In this document: positions 23,886-33,184 of the stretch, in pieces
Layout of the letters: the number at the start of each line of letters is the position of its first letter
How positions within the stretch are numbered: the stretch's first letter is position 1
NCBI GenBank assembly: GCA_031291445.1
Contig: JARLJA010000201.1
Span: 1-47,622, forward strand
Reading direction: 5' to 3'
Source: Xanthobacteraceae bacterium
GTDB taxonomy: Bacteria; Pseudomonadota; Alphaproteobacteria; Rhizobiales; Xanthobacteraceae
DNA: 47,622 nucleotides
Translations under genes and position numbers: made by a program
The notes under the pieces: model-generated
Database searches by the model: none
What the model saw: the letters and a program-made list of their open reading frames with translations, nothing else
What the model was told of the DNA's origin: nothing

Positions 23886-24764
23886 TCACTTGTTTCTCAC
23901 GGCGTAGAGCGGGGTGCGCAGCGTCAGCAGATAGGACGGCTTCGGCGTCCAGGCGACCTGGGCCCAGACCCCGAACAGGCGGTTGTCGTTGTCGTCGAGC
24001 AGGTCGAGGTCGAACCGCACCAGCGGCTGGGTGAAGGGCTGCGCCAGTGACAGGCCGAGCAGCTGCGCGCCGCCGAACGATTGGACGCCCGCGCGCCCGG
24101 TGATCTTCCAGTCGTTGTCCCATTCGTAATAGGCGCCGGCATAGCCGATGAGGTAGGGATTGACCTTGCCGAGCGGACTGTCCACCAGGACATTGACGGC
24201 CTGCATGCCCGCGAGCAGGCCGCGGGTCGCGTCCTTGTTCAGCGCCTCGTCGAATTCGACGATGGTCGTGAACGAGGTGGTCGCAGACGGGGCGGTCGAG
24301 GTCGCGCGCGACACCGTCTCCTGGACCGTCACGGTCGGAAACAGCCCGCCGTTCTGCTTGTAGACGTCGATCTGGGTGCCGATGTTCCAGCTGTCGATGG
24401 CGAAGGCGGTCCAGTCAAGGCTGCCCACCTGTACCGTCGAGGCGTGGATGCCGCCGTAGATGCTGACACGGTCGTCGAGATCGATGGTCAGCGGCGCATT
24501 GACGCCGAGGCTTCGGCTTGCCGGCAGCCCGAAGGTCGGCAGGGTGGCGAGCTGGCCGGGGGTGCCGAAGCCAAGCGCCAGCACACCGGCGGGCAGGGTG
24601 GTGTAGCTGGTTTGGAGGTCGAGATAGGTGGTCGGCAGCGCCGGCTTCGATTTCGGCGCATCGTCATCGTCCGCGGCGGCAGCGCCGGGCGCGAAGGCGT
24701 GTCCGCAAATGCCGATCATCAGGACAAGCGCCAGCGCATCGCGAGATCGAAGCGGCTTCGTCAT
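23886..24764 (-). CDS. Outer-membrane beta-barrel-like protein, function unknown
   Basis: A 292-residue protein with a signal peptide (RDALALVLMIGICGHAFAPG, then AAADDDD) and alternating-strand sequence throughout (for example YLDLQTSYTTLPAGVLALGF, VSIYGGIHAST, VNPYLIGYAGAYYEWDNDWK), as in outer-membrane barrels or solenoids. No family is recognised. The start at 24764 is supported by AGGGGA about 9 nt upstream. It is divergent from the GspN-like gene and may be an envelope partner of it, which is speculative. Confidence 0.65.
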   Translation of the reverse strand: MTKPLRSRDALALVLMIGICGHAFAPGAAAADDDDAPKSKPALPTTYLDLQTSYTTLPAGVLALGFGTPGQLATLPTFGLPASRSLGVNAPLTIDLDDRVSIYGGIHASTVQVGSLDWTAFAIDSWNIGTQIDVYKQNGGLFPTVTVQETVSRATSTAPSATTSFTTIVEFDEALNKDATRGLLAGMQAVNVLVDSPLGKVNPYLIGYAGAYYEWDNDWKITGRAGVQSFGGAQLLGLSLAQPFTQPLVRFDLDLLDDNDNRLFGVWAQVAWTPKPSYLLTLRTPLYAVRNK

Positions 24765-25012
24765 GGGTGACGATCCCCTGGACGGCGTCGTCCGGCGGCC
24801 GGGCGGCGGCTCGGACTCTGCCCACACACTGACCGCACGCGCAATGCCTCCCGAGGGCTGGTTCGAGCCGGATGATGTTGGCCCCCGACCGCGACCTGTC
24901 ATTTCGCGGATCGAAGCAATGTCGAATTAAATCTTAACAGGCCCGCAAGGCAATGGCGGCATCGTTTCCGGCGTGCGTCGATCCGACGCTGTGTCGATTG
25001 AAGGCCATTGCC

Positions 25013-25606
25013 ATGTTCCGACCCCGCCGAAACAGCCCACGCGCCTGTCGCTGCGTGGCCATTGCTGTCGCCGTTGTCGGCGGCGTGATCCCCGCGGCGT
25101 GGGGCGCGGAGCAGGTCGGTAATCCGCTACGCGAGCTGCCGTTCGCAACGCTTTCCGCGACGCGGGAGCGGCCATTGTTCTCGCCGAGCCGGCATCCGGC
25201 GGCGGAGCTTCCAGCGCCGGCGCCCATCGCCGCCGTCGTCACGGAGGCGCCGCCGCGTCCGGCCGAACCGGTGCCGTTCGTGCTGGTGGGCACCGTCACC
25301 GGTACGAATATGCGGATCGCCATCGCGCGGATCGTCGGCACCGACGAGGTGATCACGCTGGCACCCGGCGCGAGCCGCGATGGCTGGTCGGTCCGTGCCG
25401 TGGAGGCGCGCCGGCTCAGCGTCGAGAAGGACGGTCGCGTCGAGGACGTCGCGCTCGGCGATGCTGCCGAGGCCGCGGCGGTGGTTGCCGCCGAGGTCGG
25501 CGATCAGAATGCGGGCGAGGCCCGCGGGGATGTCGCGTGGCCGGCGGGCGCGCAGCAAGCCGCCGACGCCTCGACCGACGCGGCGCCGATCTCGCTCACG
25601 CGCTGA
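25013..25606 (+). CDS. General secretion pathway GspN/GspC-like protein
   Basis: A 197-residue protein with an N-terminal membrane anchor or signal (VAIAVAVVGGVIPAAWG) followed by NPLRELPFATLSATRERPLF, then SPSRHPAAEL, the opening of GspN-like secretion proteins in Bradyrhizobium. The next domain (PVPFVLVGTVTGTNMRIAIA) matches the small HR-type domain of type II secretion inner-membrane proteins. No other secretion genes are nearby, so it is an orphan here. The start is uncertain; an upstream in-frame start would add 20 residues. Confidence 0.7.
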   Translation: MFRPRRNSPRACRCVAIAVAVVGGVIPAAWGAEQVGNPLRELPFATLSATRERPLFSPSRHPAAELPAPAPIAAVVTEAPPRPAEPVPFVLVGTVTGTNMRIAIARIVGTDEVITLAPGASRDGWSVRAVEARRLSVEKDGRVEDVALGDAAEAAAVVAAEVGDQNAGEARGDVAWPAGAQQAADASTDAAPISLTR

Positions 25607-25648
25607 CGTCGACAATTCGACCGCCTGCCCCGGGATCAAGGTCCGTCG

Positions 25649-27199
25649 CTATAGGCGGACGAAGCGGATCACCAGAAAGTCCTCGATCCGCGTTTGGTCT
25701 CCGATGGCGAACCGTTCGCTCAATGTCGACACGATGGTCGGAACGGCCGCCCGACGCGCGGCCGTGAAGCTGATCGAGCCAAGGTTCAGCACCAGCCAGA
25801 CGGCACTGTGATCAGTGGTCGCCGTTCTCAGCTCCGTGGCGGTCGGGATCGGCTGGGCGCCGCTCGGCGCATCGCCGAAGTCCGGGAACACGATCTTCGG
25901 CAGACGCCCGCTGTCCTCGTCACGCGCATAGTAGCGGAACGACAGGTGGGCCGATGGCGTGAAGAAGATCACGGCATCGCCGGGTTGCGCGTGGCCGACG
26001 ATATATCGCGTCATCTCGCGGAACGGATTGGTCTGGCTCGCGGCTTCGCGATATTGCGCGGCGCCGGCCTGCGCGTACAACGCGATCATCGCGAGGCCGC
26101 CGGCGACGCCGCACCACCGGATCGTCGAGCGGCTCGCGGCGAGCAGCCTGTCGATCGCGAAGCCGGTCAGCAGCACGAGGGCCGGCACGCACATCACCAG
26201 GTAGCGGTTGACGAGGATCGGCTTGACCAGCGACGCCGCCACCAGGATCGCCGGCGGCAGCAGCAGCCAGCCGAGCAACAGCAGGGTTGCCGGGCCGAAC
26301 GCGGCGAATGAGCGAAAGCCGAAGGTGCCGGCGAGGACGCAGCAGGCCAGCGAGCCCGCCAGCAGCGCCGGAAACGTGCCGCTTGCAAATCCGGTTCCTC
26401 CGGCGAGCCAGCCGACCGCGTTGAGCAGCCGGCCGCCCGTCAGCGCCGGGACCCACTCCTCCTGGCCGCTGTCATGCAGGATCGCGAACACCATCATGGG
26501 TGCCGCGGCGAGGGTGAGCGCGCCCAGGGCAGTGACCGCGCCCGCCCACGATGCTGTGGTGAATGCCGCCCGGGTCCCGAGCCAGGCGACCCAGAGCCAC
26601 TGCGCCGCGAGCACCGGAACCGCCAGGATGTGGCTGTAACAGGCGAGCGTGGCCACGACGACGTAAGCGCCCCAGGTCGTCCTGGCCTGCGATCGCAGCG
26701 CCGAGACCAGGAGCGAGGTCGAGACCACCAGCAGCAGGCACAACAGCGTGTAGCTTCGCGCCTGCTGGGACCAGAGAACATGAAACGCGTGCAGGCTGAG
26801 CAGTGCCGCGGCGGCAAGGCCGGTGCGCGGGTTGTAGAGCCGGCGCCCGAGATCATAAATCGCGGGGATCGTCGCGACACCCAGGATCAGCGACAGGCCC
26901 CGCAGCACGGTTTCGCTGTCGCCCAGGTGCACCCAGACCCGCAACAGCAGGTAGTAGAGGACCATGTAGCCCTCGTAGTCCCACATCACCTTGCAGAACG
27001 CGGCCCAGGGCAGGCGGGCGAAGGTCCAGCTCGCCGCCTCGTCGTACATGGGGTGGGCCGAGATGCCGAAGCCGCGGACCAGCGCCGCGACGCCGGCCAG
27101 CAGGACGAGCAGGACCAGGGGATGATTCGCCAAACCGGAGGTGATCGACCGCCGGTCGACCGCCGCGCCCGGCTGGTCGGTCGCCATCCTGCCCGTCAC
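25649..27199 (-). CDS. GT39/ArnT-like glycosyltransferase, membrane
   Basis: A 516-residue polytopic protein of the dolichyl-phosphate-mannose/ArnT-like glycosyltransferase superfamily. The first periplasmic loop carries HPMYDEAASWTFARL, with the conserved Asp-Glu pair, then about eleven membrane helices and a C-terminal soluble domain (about 400-516). It would transfer a sugar from a polyprenyl carrier to an envelope acceptor. The GTG at 27199 or the ATG at 27187 could be the start. Acceptor and donor are unknown. Confidence 0.82.
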   Translation of the reverse strand: MTGRMATDQPGAAVDRRSITSGLANHPLVLLVLLAGVAALVRGFGISAHPMYDEAASWTFARLPWAAFCKVMWDYEGYMVLYYLLLRVWVHLGDSETVLRGLSLILGVATIPAIYDLGRRLYNPRTGLAAAALLSLHAFHVLWSQQARSYTLLCLLLVVSTSLLVSALRSQARTTWGAYVVVATLACYSHILAVPVLAAQWLWVAWLGTRAAFTTASWAGAVTALGALTLAAAPMMVFAILHDSGQEEWVPALTGGRLLNAVGWLAGGTGFASGTFPALLAGSLACCVLAGTFGFRSFAAFGPATLLLLGWLLLPPAILVAASLVKPILVNRYLVMCVPALVLLTGFAIDRLLAASRSTIRWCGVAGGLAMIALYAQAGAAQYREAASQTNPFREMTRYIVGHAQPGDAVIFFTPSAHLSFRYYARDEDSGRLPKIVFPDFGDAPSGAQPIPTATELRTATTDHSAVWLVLNLGSISFTAARRAAVPTIVSTLSERFAIGDQTRIEDFLVIRFVRL

Positions 27200-27402
27200 A
27201 CCGCCACCGGAATCAGCGACGGTGCGAAATGCCCAACAGCGTCAGTCGCTTGGTCCTTCGGCTGACGGCGCGGGCAACGCCCTCCAAACCGGATAGCGTT
27301 GCACGCCGCGTCGGATCGCATGGAGGTCCTGGACAAGCCGGGTCTTTCGCTTGAGTTGTGGCCGGCACGACGCTAGTTTTTTGCAACTGGGGGCTCAAGG
27401 CA

Positions 27403-28167
27403 ATGCAGAATCTCTTGCGCGGCGGATCGATCTGGCTGGCATCGGTTTCGTCCGCGGCATTGTTGCTCGCCGGGCACATCAGCGCGGTACCGCTGGCGTC
27501 CGCGGCGCCACCGTCGCCGAGCTGGACCGGATGCTATGTGGGGGGCCAGATCGGGCGCGCCTGGAGCAGCCAGGGTGAAGTGTCCGAGACGTTCGGATCG
27601 AGGCTGGCCAACCCCGCGCTCAACACCAGCATCGAGACCAGCGGCGGTCTGTTCGGTGGCCAGGTCGGCTGCGACACCCAGGCCGCGAGCAACTTCGTCG
27701 TCGGCGTTCAGGGAGACCTCGATGCGTCGACCGTGTCCGGCTCGGGCTTCGATCCATTCGGCGGCCTGTTCCTGCCCATCGACGTCAGGACGGACTGGCT
27801 CGCATCCGCCACCGGTCGGCTCGGCGTGACGTCGCCGGACAACAGGACGCTGTTCTATGCCAAGGGCGGCGCCGCCTGGGAGCATGACCGCTGGAGCTGG
27901 AATGCCCCCGGTCTGGCGTTCGCCAACGGGACCACGGCGCCAACCATCACCGACACGCGAAACGGCTGGGTCGCCGGCGGCGGCATCGAACAGATGCTGA
28001 CGCCATCGTGGCGGGTGTTCGCCGAATTCGACTACTATCAGTTCGGTCACGGCGGGACGTTCGTCGATCAGTTCCCCAATTATCCAGCGGGCACGATCTA
28101 TCAGGCCGGGCGGCAGAACGTCGAAGCGGTCAAGGTCGGCGCCAACCTCAAGCTGTTCGGCAATTAG
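27403..28167 (+). CDS. Omp25/RopB-like outer-membrane barrel protein
   Basis: A 254-residue outer-membrane beta-barrel with a long signal region (cleavage near ASA-APP) and an eight-stranded barrel beginning SWTGCYVGGQIGRAW and ending VEAVKVGANLKLFGN. This opening and ending are typical of the Omp25/Omp31-like family of Rhizobiales. It resembles the barrel protein in the Cyc2-like operon at 43427 (WTGCYAGGQVGGMW), so the two are paralogues. It is predicted structural or permeability-related. Confidence 0.85.
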   Translation: MQNLLRGGSIWLASVSSAALLLAGHISAVPLASAAPPSPSWTGCYVGGQIGRAWSSQGEVSETFGSRLANPALNTSIETSGGLFGGQVGCDTQAASNFVVGVQGDLDASTVSGSGFDPFGGLFLPIDVRTDWLASATGRLGVTSPDNRTLFYAKGGAAWEHDRWSWNAPGLAFANGTTAPTITDTRNGWVAGGGIEQMLTPSWRVFAEFDYYQFGHGGTFVDQFPNYPAGTIYQAGRQNVEAVKVGANLKLFGN

Positions 28168-28684
28168 CCGGGGCGCAGACCCATGAATCGAGCCTGATCG
28201 GTGCGGCCTCGGCAATGTCCGCTGAGCCAGGGTAGCAAGCTGTTTCGCATCACATCCAATCCAAATGACCCGATCTGCCATAAGCCGACGTCGCTCAGTT
28301 GGTTTGGAAATGCCGTGATGCCGGCTGAAATTGCGCCTTTCCCGGTCCGTCACCGGCGTCCGGTGACGTTTGCGGTTATCGAAATCACGATCGCTGTGAC
28401 CAGTGCTGGAATTTCGATCGGGCAAACAAAAACAAAATAGGGAAGAGCACCCGGATATCACCGTCAAAGCGGCGGTATTGGCCACCGATTGACAGGATCC
28501 GCGAGCAGCCGAGTTGCGCCGCTGCAATTGCAAGGACGAATACCGCGCTGCTATGGCCTTGACTAGCAACTCAACTCTGCGCGAACGCCACCTCGCACCG
28601 CAGCGGCGCTCGCGTTCGAGTGAACGATCAATCCCGCTGGGGCCGGAACCGGATCAGCCGTTTCCGGCCAGCGCAGCTTGCTTG
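28168..28684. other. Intergenic region with one strong hairpin
   Basis: No gene is supported in these 517 bp. A perfect 9-bp hairpin (CGTCACCGG / CCGGTGACG, loop CGT) lies at 28348-28368, followed by TTTGCGG, possibly a weak terminator for the Omp25-like gene although 180 bp downstream of it. Base composition is slightly AT-richer than the flanks. Confidence 0.4.
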
Positions 28685-28909
28685 TTAGTAGCAGGTAACG
28701 CCAGCAGCGCAGTGCCGGACCGCTCGCCGTGTGGTTCTGCGTGCCACGCCCGCGACGCTCGCAGGCGTCGCCGGCCGGCCGATCCGGGCGTCCGCCGTGT
28801 CCAGCGCAACCGAAACGACCATCCCCTGCGACACATGCAGAGACACTGGAATCAAGCAAAGCATCGCGCTGCCAACGAGCGTGGAACAGATGATAGCCAG
28901 CTTTTTCAT
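28685..28909 (-). CDS. Small secreted protein with FixK-type box
   Basis: A 74-residue protein: signal peptide (MKKLAIICSTLVGSAMLCLI), then a short mature part whose RPATPASVAGVARRTTRRAV stretch is typical of small Bradyrhizobium exported proteins, ending CAAGVTCY with two Cys. GGGAGG lies 5-6 nt before the ATG. The FixK-type box upstream is centred at 74.5 bp. Function is unknown. Confidence 0.75.
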   Translation of the reverse strand: MKKLAIICSTLVGSAMLCLIPVSLHVSQGMVVSVALDTADARIGRPATPASVAGVARRTTRRAVRHCAAGVTCY

Positions 28910-28976
28910 GAGATCCTCCCGACGGATTTTGGTGATTGAGGCAAAGTTATCTATACGGCCGAAATCGCAGCTCTCG

Positions 28977-28990
28977 TTGATCTGAGTCAA
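28977..28990 (-). promoter_or_regulatory. FixK/FNR-type box upstream of 74-aa protein
   Basis: TTGAT-CTGA-GTCAA, a near-perfect FixK palindrome. At -41.5 it would start transcription near 28942, 33 bp before the start codon. Confidence 0.7.
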
Positions 28991-29015
28991 CGTGAGGGAC
29001 CACCGTCCCCGGCTT

Positions 29016-31307
29016 TCAAGCTTCAATCACCAGCGCTTCGGGACCGTTGCCCAGCCGCCAGACGTCCCGCATCCGCAGATACGCCGCCTCCAGGTGGCGG
29101 CAGTACCGCTCGGTGTCGAACAGCGGGAAGGACGCGCGGTTGATGGCGAGCCGCTCGCGCAGCGCGCGCAGCCGCCCGGGCTCGCGCGCCAGTGCGAGCG
29201 ACAGCTTCTCGTAGCCGGCGAGATCGTCGGTGATGAGCTCGGCAAGCCCGATGGCCTGCAGCAGCGACGCCGCGACCCGACCGGCGAAGGCCTGGCCGCG
29301 ACAGGTCACCAGCGGCAGGCCGCTCCAGAGCGCGTCGGCGGCGGTGGTGTGGGCGTTGTAGGGCAGCGTGTCGAGAAACAGGTCGGCGAGCCGGTGCCGT
29401 GCGAGATGCAGCCCGACCGCGACGCGGCCGGCGAATACCAGGCGGCCGGGGTCGATGCCGCGGACCGCGGCGGCGTGGCGCAGATTGGTCTCGGCCTCCG
29501 GATGTCCGCCGAGCAGCCACAGCACGCTGCCGTCCACCTGTCCGAGCAGGCGCATCCAGATGTCGAACATCGGCGGCGTGATCTTGTAGCAATCGTTGAA
29601 GCAGCAGAACACGAATCCCGTTTCCGGCAGGTTCTCCTGCGCCCGGGTCACGGGGGTTGCGTCGATCGGACGCCTGCGATCGGTGACCAGATAGCTGTGC
29701 GGCAGCTGCACGATCCGTTCGCTGTAGCAGGCCTCTTGCTCGAGCGGCGTGACCGTGGCGTCGCCGATGATGTAGTCGTAATGCGCCGCGCCGAGCGTGC
29801 CCGGGAAGCCGATGAAGTTGACCTGGATCGGCGCGGGTCGAAGCGCGAAGACCCACGGACGGGCATTGGTGGTGTAGCCGCTGCGGTCGACGGCGATATC
29901 GACCTCGAGCTCGTTGATGAGGTCGGCGATGCCGCGGTCGCTGGTCGCGCGGACATCGTGGAAGCGGTCGAAGCCGCGCGCCAGCCGGGCCCGGATCTCG
30001 CTGCCGTCGTCTGGCCCCAGCGAAATGCCGATGACCTCGAAGCGCGACCGGTCGTGCGTCTCGATCAGCCCGGCGGTCAGGTAGGCGGTCGGGTGGGCGT
30101 GGTAGCCGCATGCGACATAGGCGATCCTGAGTTTTCCGTTGCGCGGGCCACGACTGCCGCAGAGGGCAGGCGGCGCCTCCGGGCAAACCTCCCGCGCGAA
30201 CAGCTCGGCGCATCGTCGCTGCAAGGCCGGGTCGGCGCTGTAGCCGAGACCATTCATCGGATGCAGGCCGCGTCCCGCGGCGATCCACTCCGGCAGCTTG
30301 TCCTGCAGCCTGAGCGTTCGCTCCCAGTCGCAGATGGCCGCGGCAGAGCGCGCGAGCCCATCGAAGGCCAGGCCATGCCCGGGATCGATCGCGAGCGCCG
30401 CTTCATAGTCGGCGATCGCCGCGCGGTCGCGGTGAAGCCGTGCCAGCGCGTCCGCGCGCCGCGTCAACGCATCCGTGCGTCGGGTGGCGTCGGTGAGCGC
30501 GAGGGTGAATTCCGCAATCGCCTCGTCCTCGCGGTGCAAGGCGGTCAGGGCCTCGCCGAGATTGAGCCGAGCTTCCGTGTAGTCCGGCTTCAGCGCGAGC
30601 GCCTGCCTGAAGCGCGCGACCGCGTCCTCTCCGCGCCCGAGGGCGCGGAGCGTGTTGCCGAGACTGTTGAAGGCTTCCGGGTAGGTCGGGCGCAGCGCGA
30701 TCGCCTCTTCGTAGCAGGAGATCGCGTCCTCGAAGTGTCCGATGCCGCGCAGCGCGTTGCCGAGGTTCCAGTGGGCCTCCGCGTAGCCAGGCGCGATCTC
30801 CAGCGCCGTCCGGTACCGGGAGATCGCCTCGGCCGGCCGGTTGAGCAGATGCAAGACGTTGCCGAGATTGTTGTGCGCCTCGTGGTAGCCTGGGCGCAGC
30901 GCGATGGCGTTCTGATACTGGATCGCGGCCTGCTCCAGCTGCCCGCTGGCCTGCAGCGCAAAGCCGAGATTGTTGGTGGCCTCCGTGAACGCCGGCTTGA
31001 TCGCGATGGCGGCGCGGTAGCTGAGAACGGCCTCGTCGTAGCGCCCGAGGCCGGTCAGGGCGAAGCCCATGAACTGGTGCGCCTCCGCCGATTGGCTGTC
31101 GGCCTTCAGCGCCCGGCGGAACAGCCGCTCGGCATCCTTGAATTGGCTGCGCTGCAGATGCAGCAGTCCCAGTCGACACAGGGCGCCGAAATGCCGGCCA
31201 TTGCCTGCGAGGATCTTTCTGAAGCGCTGCTCGGCCTCCCGCAACTGGCCGCGATCGTGCAGCTGGATGGCCTCGCCAAGAAGCGCGGAGAACGTATCGG
31301 AGGCCAC
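29016..31307 (-). CDS. TPR protein with O-GlcNAc transferase (GT41)-like C-terminus
   Basis: A 763-residue protein. About 10-12 TPR units fill residues 5-400 (repeats such as PGYAEAHWNLGNALRGIGHF and PTYPEAFNSLGNTLRALGRG). The C-terminal half matches the SPINDLY/OGT glycosyltransferase family: LRIAYVACGYHAHPTAYLTA, FVFCCFNDCYKITPPMFDIW and LPYNAHTTAADALWSGLPLV. It is predicted to glycosylate proteins with a nucleotide sugar in the cytoplasm. Translation begins at a GTG with a weak ribosome site. Confidence 0.9.
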   Translation of the reverse strand: MASDTFSALLGEAIQLHDRGQLREAEQRFRKILAGNGRHFGALCRLGLLHLQRSQFKDAERLFRRALKADSQSAEAHQFMGFALTGLGRYDEAVLSYRAAIAIKPAFTEATNNLGFALQASGQLEQAAIQYQNAIALRPGYHEAHNNLGNVLHLLNRPAEAISRYRTALEIAPGYAEAHWNLGNALRGIGHFEDAISCYEEAIALRPTYPEAFNSLGNTLRALGRGEDAVARFRQALALKPDYTEARLNLGEALTALHREDEAIAEFTLALTDATRRTDALTRRADALARLHRDRAAIADYEAALAIDPGHGLAFDGLARSAAAICDWERTLRLQDKLPEWIAAGRGLHPMNGLGYSADPALQRRCAELFAREVCPEAPPALCGSRGPRNGKLRIAYVACGYHAHPTAYLTAGLIETHDRSRFEVIGISLGPDDGSEIRARLARGFDRFHDVRATSDRGIADLINELEVDIAVDRSGYTTNARPWVFALRPAPIQVNFIGFPGTLGAAHYDYIIGDATVTPLEQEACYSERIVQLPHSYLVTDRRRPIDATPVTRAQENLPETGFVFCCFNDCYKITPPMFDIWMRLLGQVDGSVLWLLGGHPEAETNLRHAAAVRGIDPGRLVFAGRVAVGLHLARHRLADLFLDTLPYNAHTTAADALWSGLPLVTCRGQAFAGRVAASLLQAIGLAELITDDLAGYEKLSLALAREPGRLRALRERLAINRASFPLFDTERYCRHLEAAYLRMRDVWRLGNGPEALVIEA

Positions 31308-31450
31308 CGGTCTTCAAGCCCGTTCAGGATCGCGGCCACGCTAACACCAGCGGAAAGCCGAGTACATCCTCCCGGGCGGGCGATGGCGGCGACGTCAGTC
31401 ACGGGCTGACCATGATGGCGCCGGCGGCCCGGGCCAACATGGCCGCATGG

Positions 31451-31645
31451 TCACGCGCTGAAGTCGACGATCCGGCCGGTGCCCGGCGCGGCCGGAGCCG
31501 GGGTCGGCTGGCGCGGCGGGCTCGACGAGCTGGTGCTCGCGTCGTTGTCGTTGTCGCTGTCCTTCGGCTTCGGCTGAACGGTCGCCTGCTGCACGGGCTG
31601 CGGCGGGGTCGGCGGCGTCGCGCCGCTCACGGTTGAAATCGCCAT
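31451..31645 (-). CDS. Small Pro/Ser/Asp-rich protein, function unknown
   Basis: A 64-residue low-complexity protein beginning MAISTVSGATPPTPPQP, with an acidic patch (KDSDNDNDAS) and ending GRIVDFSA. No signal peptide or membrane helix is seen. GAGGTG precedes the ATG. The short C-terminal end ...DFSA resembles ...NLSA of the EF-hand gene 200 bp away, divergently arranged; a shared C-terminal export or anchoring signal is possible but speculative. Confidence 0.6.
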   Translation of the reverse strand: MAISTVSGATPPTPPQPVQQATVQPKPKDSDNDNDASTSSSSPPRQPTPAPAAPGTGRIVDFSA

Positions 31646-31847
31646 CGGGCACCTCGGGTTTTCGCGTCCCGATCAAGGCCGGCGTCAATGAATGCTCCCT
31701 CAATCCGATCGTTCAAATGCGAGACAACCGGCGGATTTCGCCGTGGCGCCATGTTGCCAGACGTTGCTGCTCGGCAACGTGGTTAAGACGCGGTTAAGAT
31801 TTTGGTGCCACCGTGGAGTCGATTTTTCACGGGCAGGGATGCAATAA

Positions 31848-32255
31848 ATGGACATTTCCGGGGTTTCCGCGAGCTCGGGCCTCCACGCCATGTCGGGGGC
31901 GAGCTCGAGCGGTCCGCCGCAGCAGAAGATGTCGAGCCTGTTCGACTCGATCGACACCTCCGGCTCGGGCAGCATCACCAAGGCGCAGTTCGAGCAGGCG
32001 TTCCAGAGCAACAATCCGCCCGCCGTGTTCCAGAACCAGGGCGCCGGTGCGACCTTCTCGCAGCTCGACCCCAGCGGCACCGGCAGCGTCTCGAAGTCCG
32101 ACTTCGTCTCCAAGATGTCGCAGCTGATGGCCTCGCTGCGCGCCCCGGACGCGTCGTCGGCGCCCGCGCCCGCGACCACGCTGTCGACCAGCACCCAGGC
32201 GCTCAACCAGGTCGGGGGCACCGCGCCCGGCTCGGTGGTCAATCTGAGCGCCTAG
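31848..32255 (+). CDS. EF-hand calcium-binding protein
   Basis: A 135-residue protein with a paired EF-hand. Loop 1 is DTSGSGSITKAQ (36-47), loop 2 DPSGTGSVSKSD (74-85), each followed by Phe as usual; the last loop positions are Gln and Asp rather than Glu, which may lower affinity. Ser/Ala-rich ends lack a standard signal peptide. It probably binds calcium; partners are unknown. The gene lies between a small low-complexity gene and apbE. Confidence 0.85.
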   Translation: MDISGVSASSGLHAMSGASSSGPPQQKMSSLFDSIDTSGSGSITKAQFEQAFQSNNPPAVFQNQGAGATFSQLDPSGTGSVSKSDFVSKMSQLMASLRAPDASSAPAPATTLSTSTQALNQVGGTAPGSVVNLSA

Positions 32256-32256
32256 T

Positions 32257-33171
32257 TCACTTCGCCGGCTCGGTGCCGTGCACGGCGCCGGCGTCGTCGA
32301 CCGCGACATGGCGCACGCCGAGACCGGCAAGCCACGCCAGCCCCTCCGTGCCCTGCGCCAGCGTCGCGGTGGCGAGGCTGCCGGCGACCAGGCACTGCTC
32401 CGCGATCACCGTCACCGATGACAGGCCCTGCGCCGGCCGGCCGCTGCGCGGGTCGAGGATATGGCCGTAGCGTCGGCCCTCGATCATGATGAAGCGTTCG
32501 TAGTCGCCGGAGGTGGCGAGCGCGCCGTCGGCGAGTGCGATCTCGGCCACGATTCGGCCGCCGTCGTCCGGGTCGCGGATGCCGATCCGCCACGGCGCGC
32601 CGTCGGGCTGCGGCCCGATCACGCGGATATCGCCGGCGAGATCGATGAAGCTGTGCCGGGCGCCGAGGTGGGCGCAGATCTCCGCGGCGCGATCGGCGGC
32701 GTATTCCTTGCCGAGCCCGCCGAGATCGAGCTCCATGCCGGGCACGGCGAAGTCGAGGCGGCCGGGCGACAGACTGAGCTTGTCGAAACCGACCCGCGGC
32801 AGCAGCGCCGCCAGCGTCGCCGCGTCGGGCAGCCGCGCCGCTTGGGAATCGCAGGCCTTGAAATTCCAGGCCTTGCGCAACAGGCCGGCGGTGATGTCGA
32901 AGGCGCCGCCGCTGCGGCGATGGATGGCCTGCGCGAAGCCGAGCAGTCCCGCGGTCTCGTCGTCGATCTCGACGCCGTCGCCGCGCAGGGCGGCGCGGTT
33001 GATACGCGAGAGCTCGCTGTCGGCGCGGTAGCGCGAATAGCGCGCCTCGATGCGGCGGACCTCGGCCTCGGCGGCCGCAGCGACGGCTTCGATGTCGATT
33101 CCCGGCGCCGGGCACAGATGCACCGCGCAGGCGCTTGCCATGGCGTCGAAGCGGAAGACGGCGGGAGACAT
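32257..33171 (-). CDS. apbE: FAD:protein FMN transferase ApbE
   Basis: A 304-residue ApbE-family flavin transferase. Marks are the N-terminal RFDAMASACAVH, DLGGLGKEYAADRAAE (FAD-binding loop), FIDLAGDIRVIG, ATSGDYERF and GHILDPRSGRPAQG. It would attach FMN covalently to a Thr or Ser of a target protein such as an Nqr/Rnf subunit or a periplasmic FMN-bind protein. No lipobox or signal is seen. Its start at 33171 is 13 bp after the DUF169 stop, so the two are co-transcribed. No target gene is in the window. Confidence 0.9.
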   Translation of the reverse strand: MSPAVFRFDAMASACAVHLCPAPGIDIEAVAAAAEAEVRRIEARYSRYRADSELSRINRAALRGDGVEIDDETAGLLGFAQAIHRRSGGAFDITAGLLRKAWNFKACDSQAARLPDAATLAALLPRVGFDKLSLSPGRLDFAVPGMELDLGGLGKEYAADRAAEICAHLGARHSFIDLAGDIRVIGPQPDGAPWRIGIRDPDDGGRIVAEIALADGALATSGDYERFIMIEGRRYGHILDPRSGRPAQGLSSVTVIAEQCLVAGSLATATLAQGTEGLAWLAGLGVRHVAVDDAGAVHGTEPAK

Positions 33172-33184
33172 CGCGTCGCCGCGC

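Noticed and set aside
28992-31409. An 805-codon open frame antisense to the TPR-OGT gene
   Set aside because: Its internal repeats reflect the TPR repeats on the other strand; it is not a separate protein.
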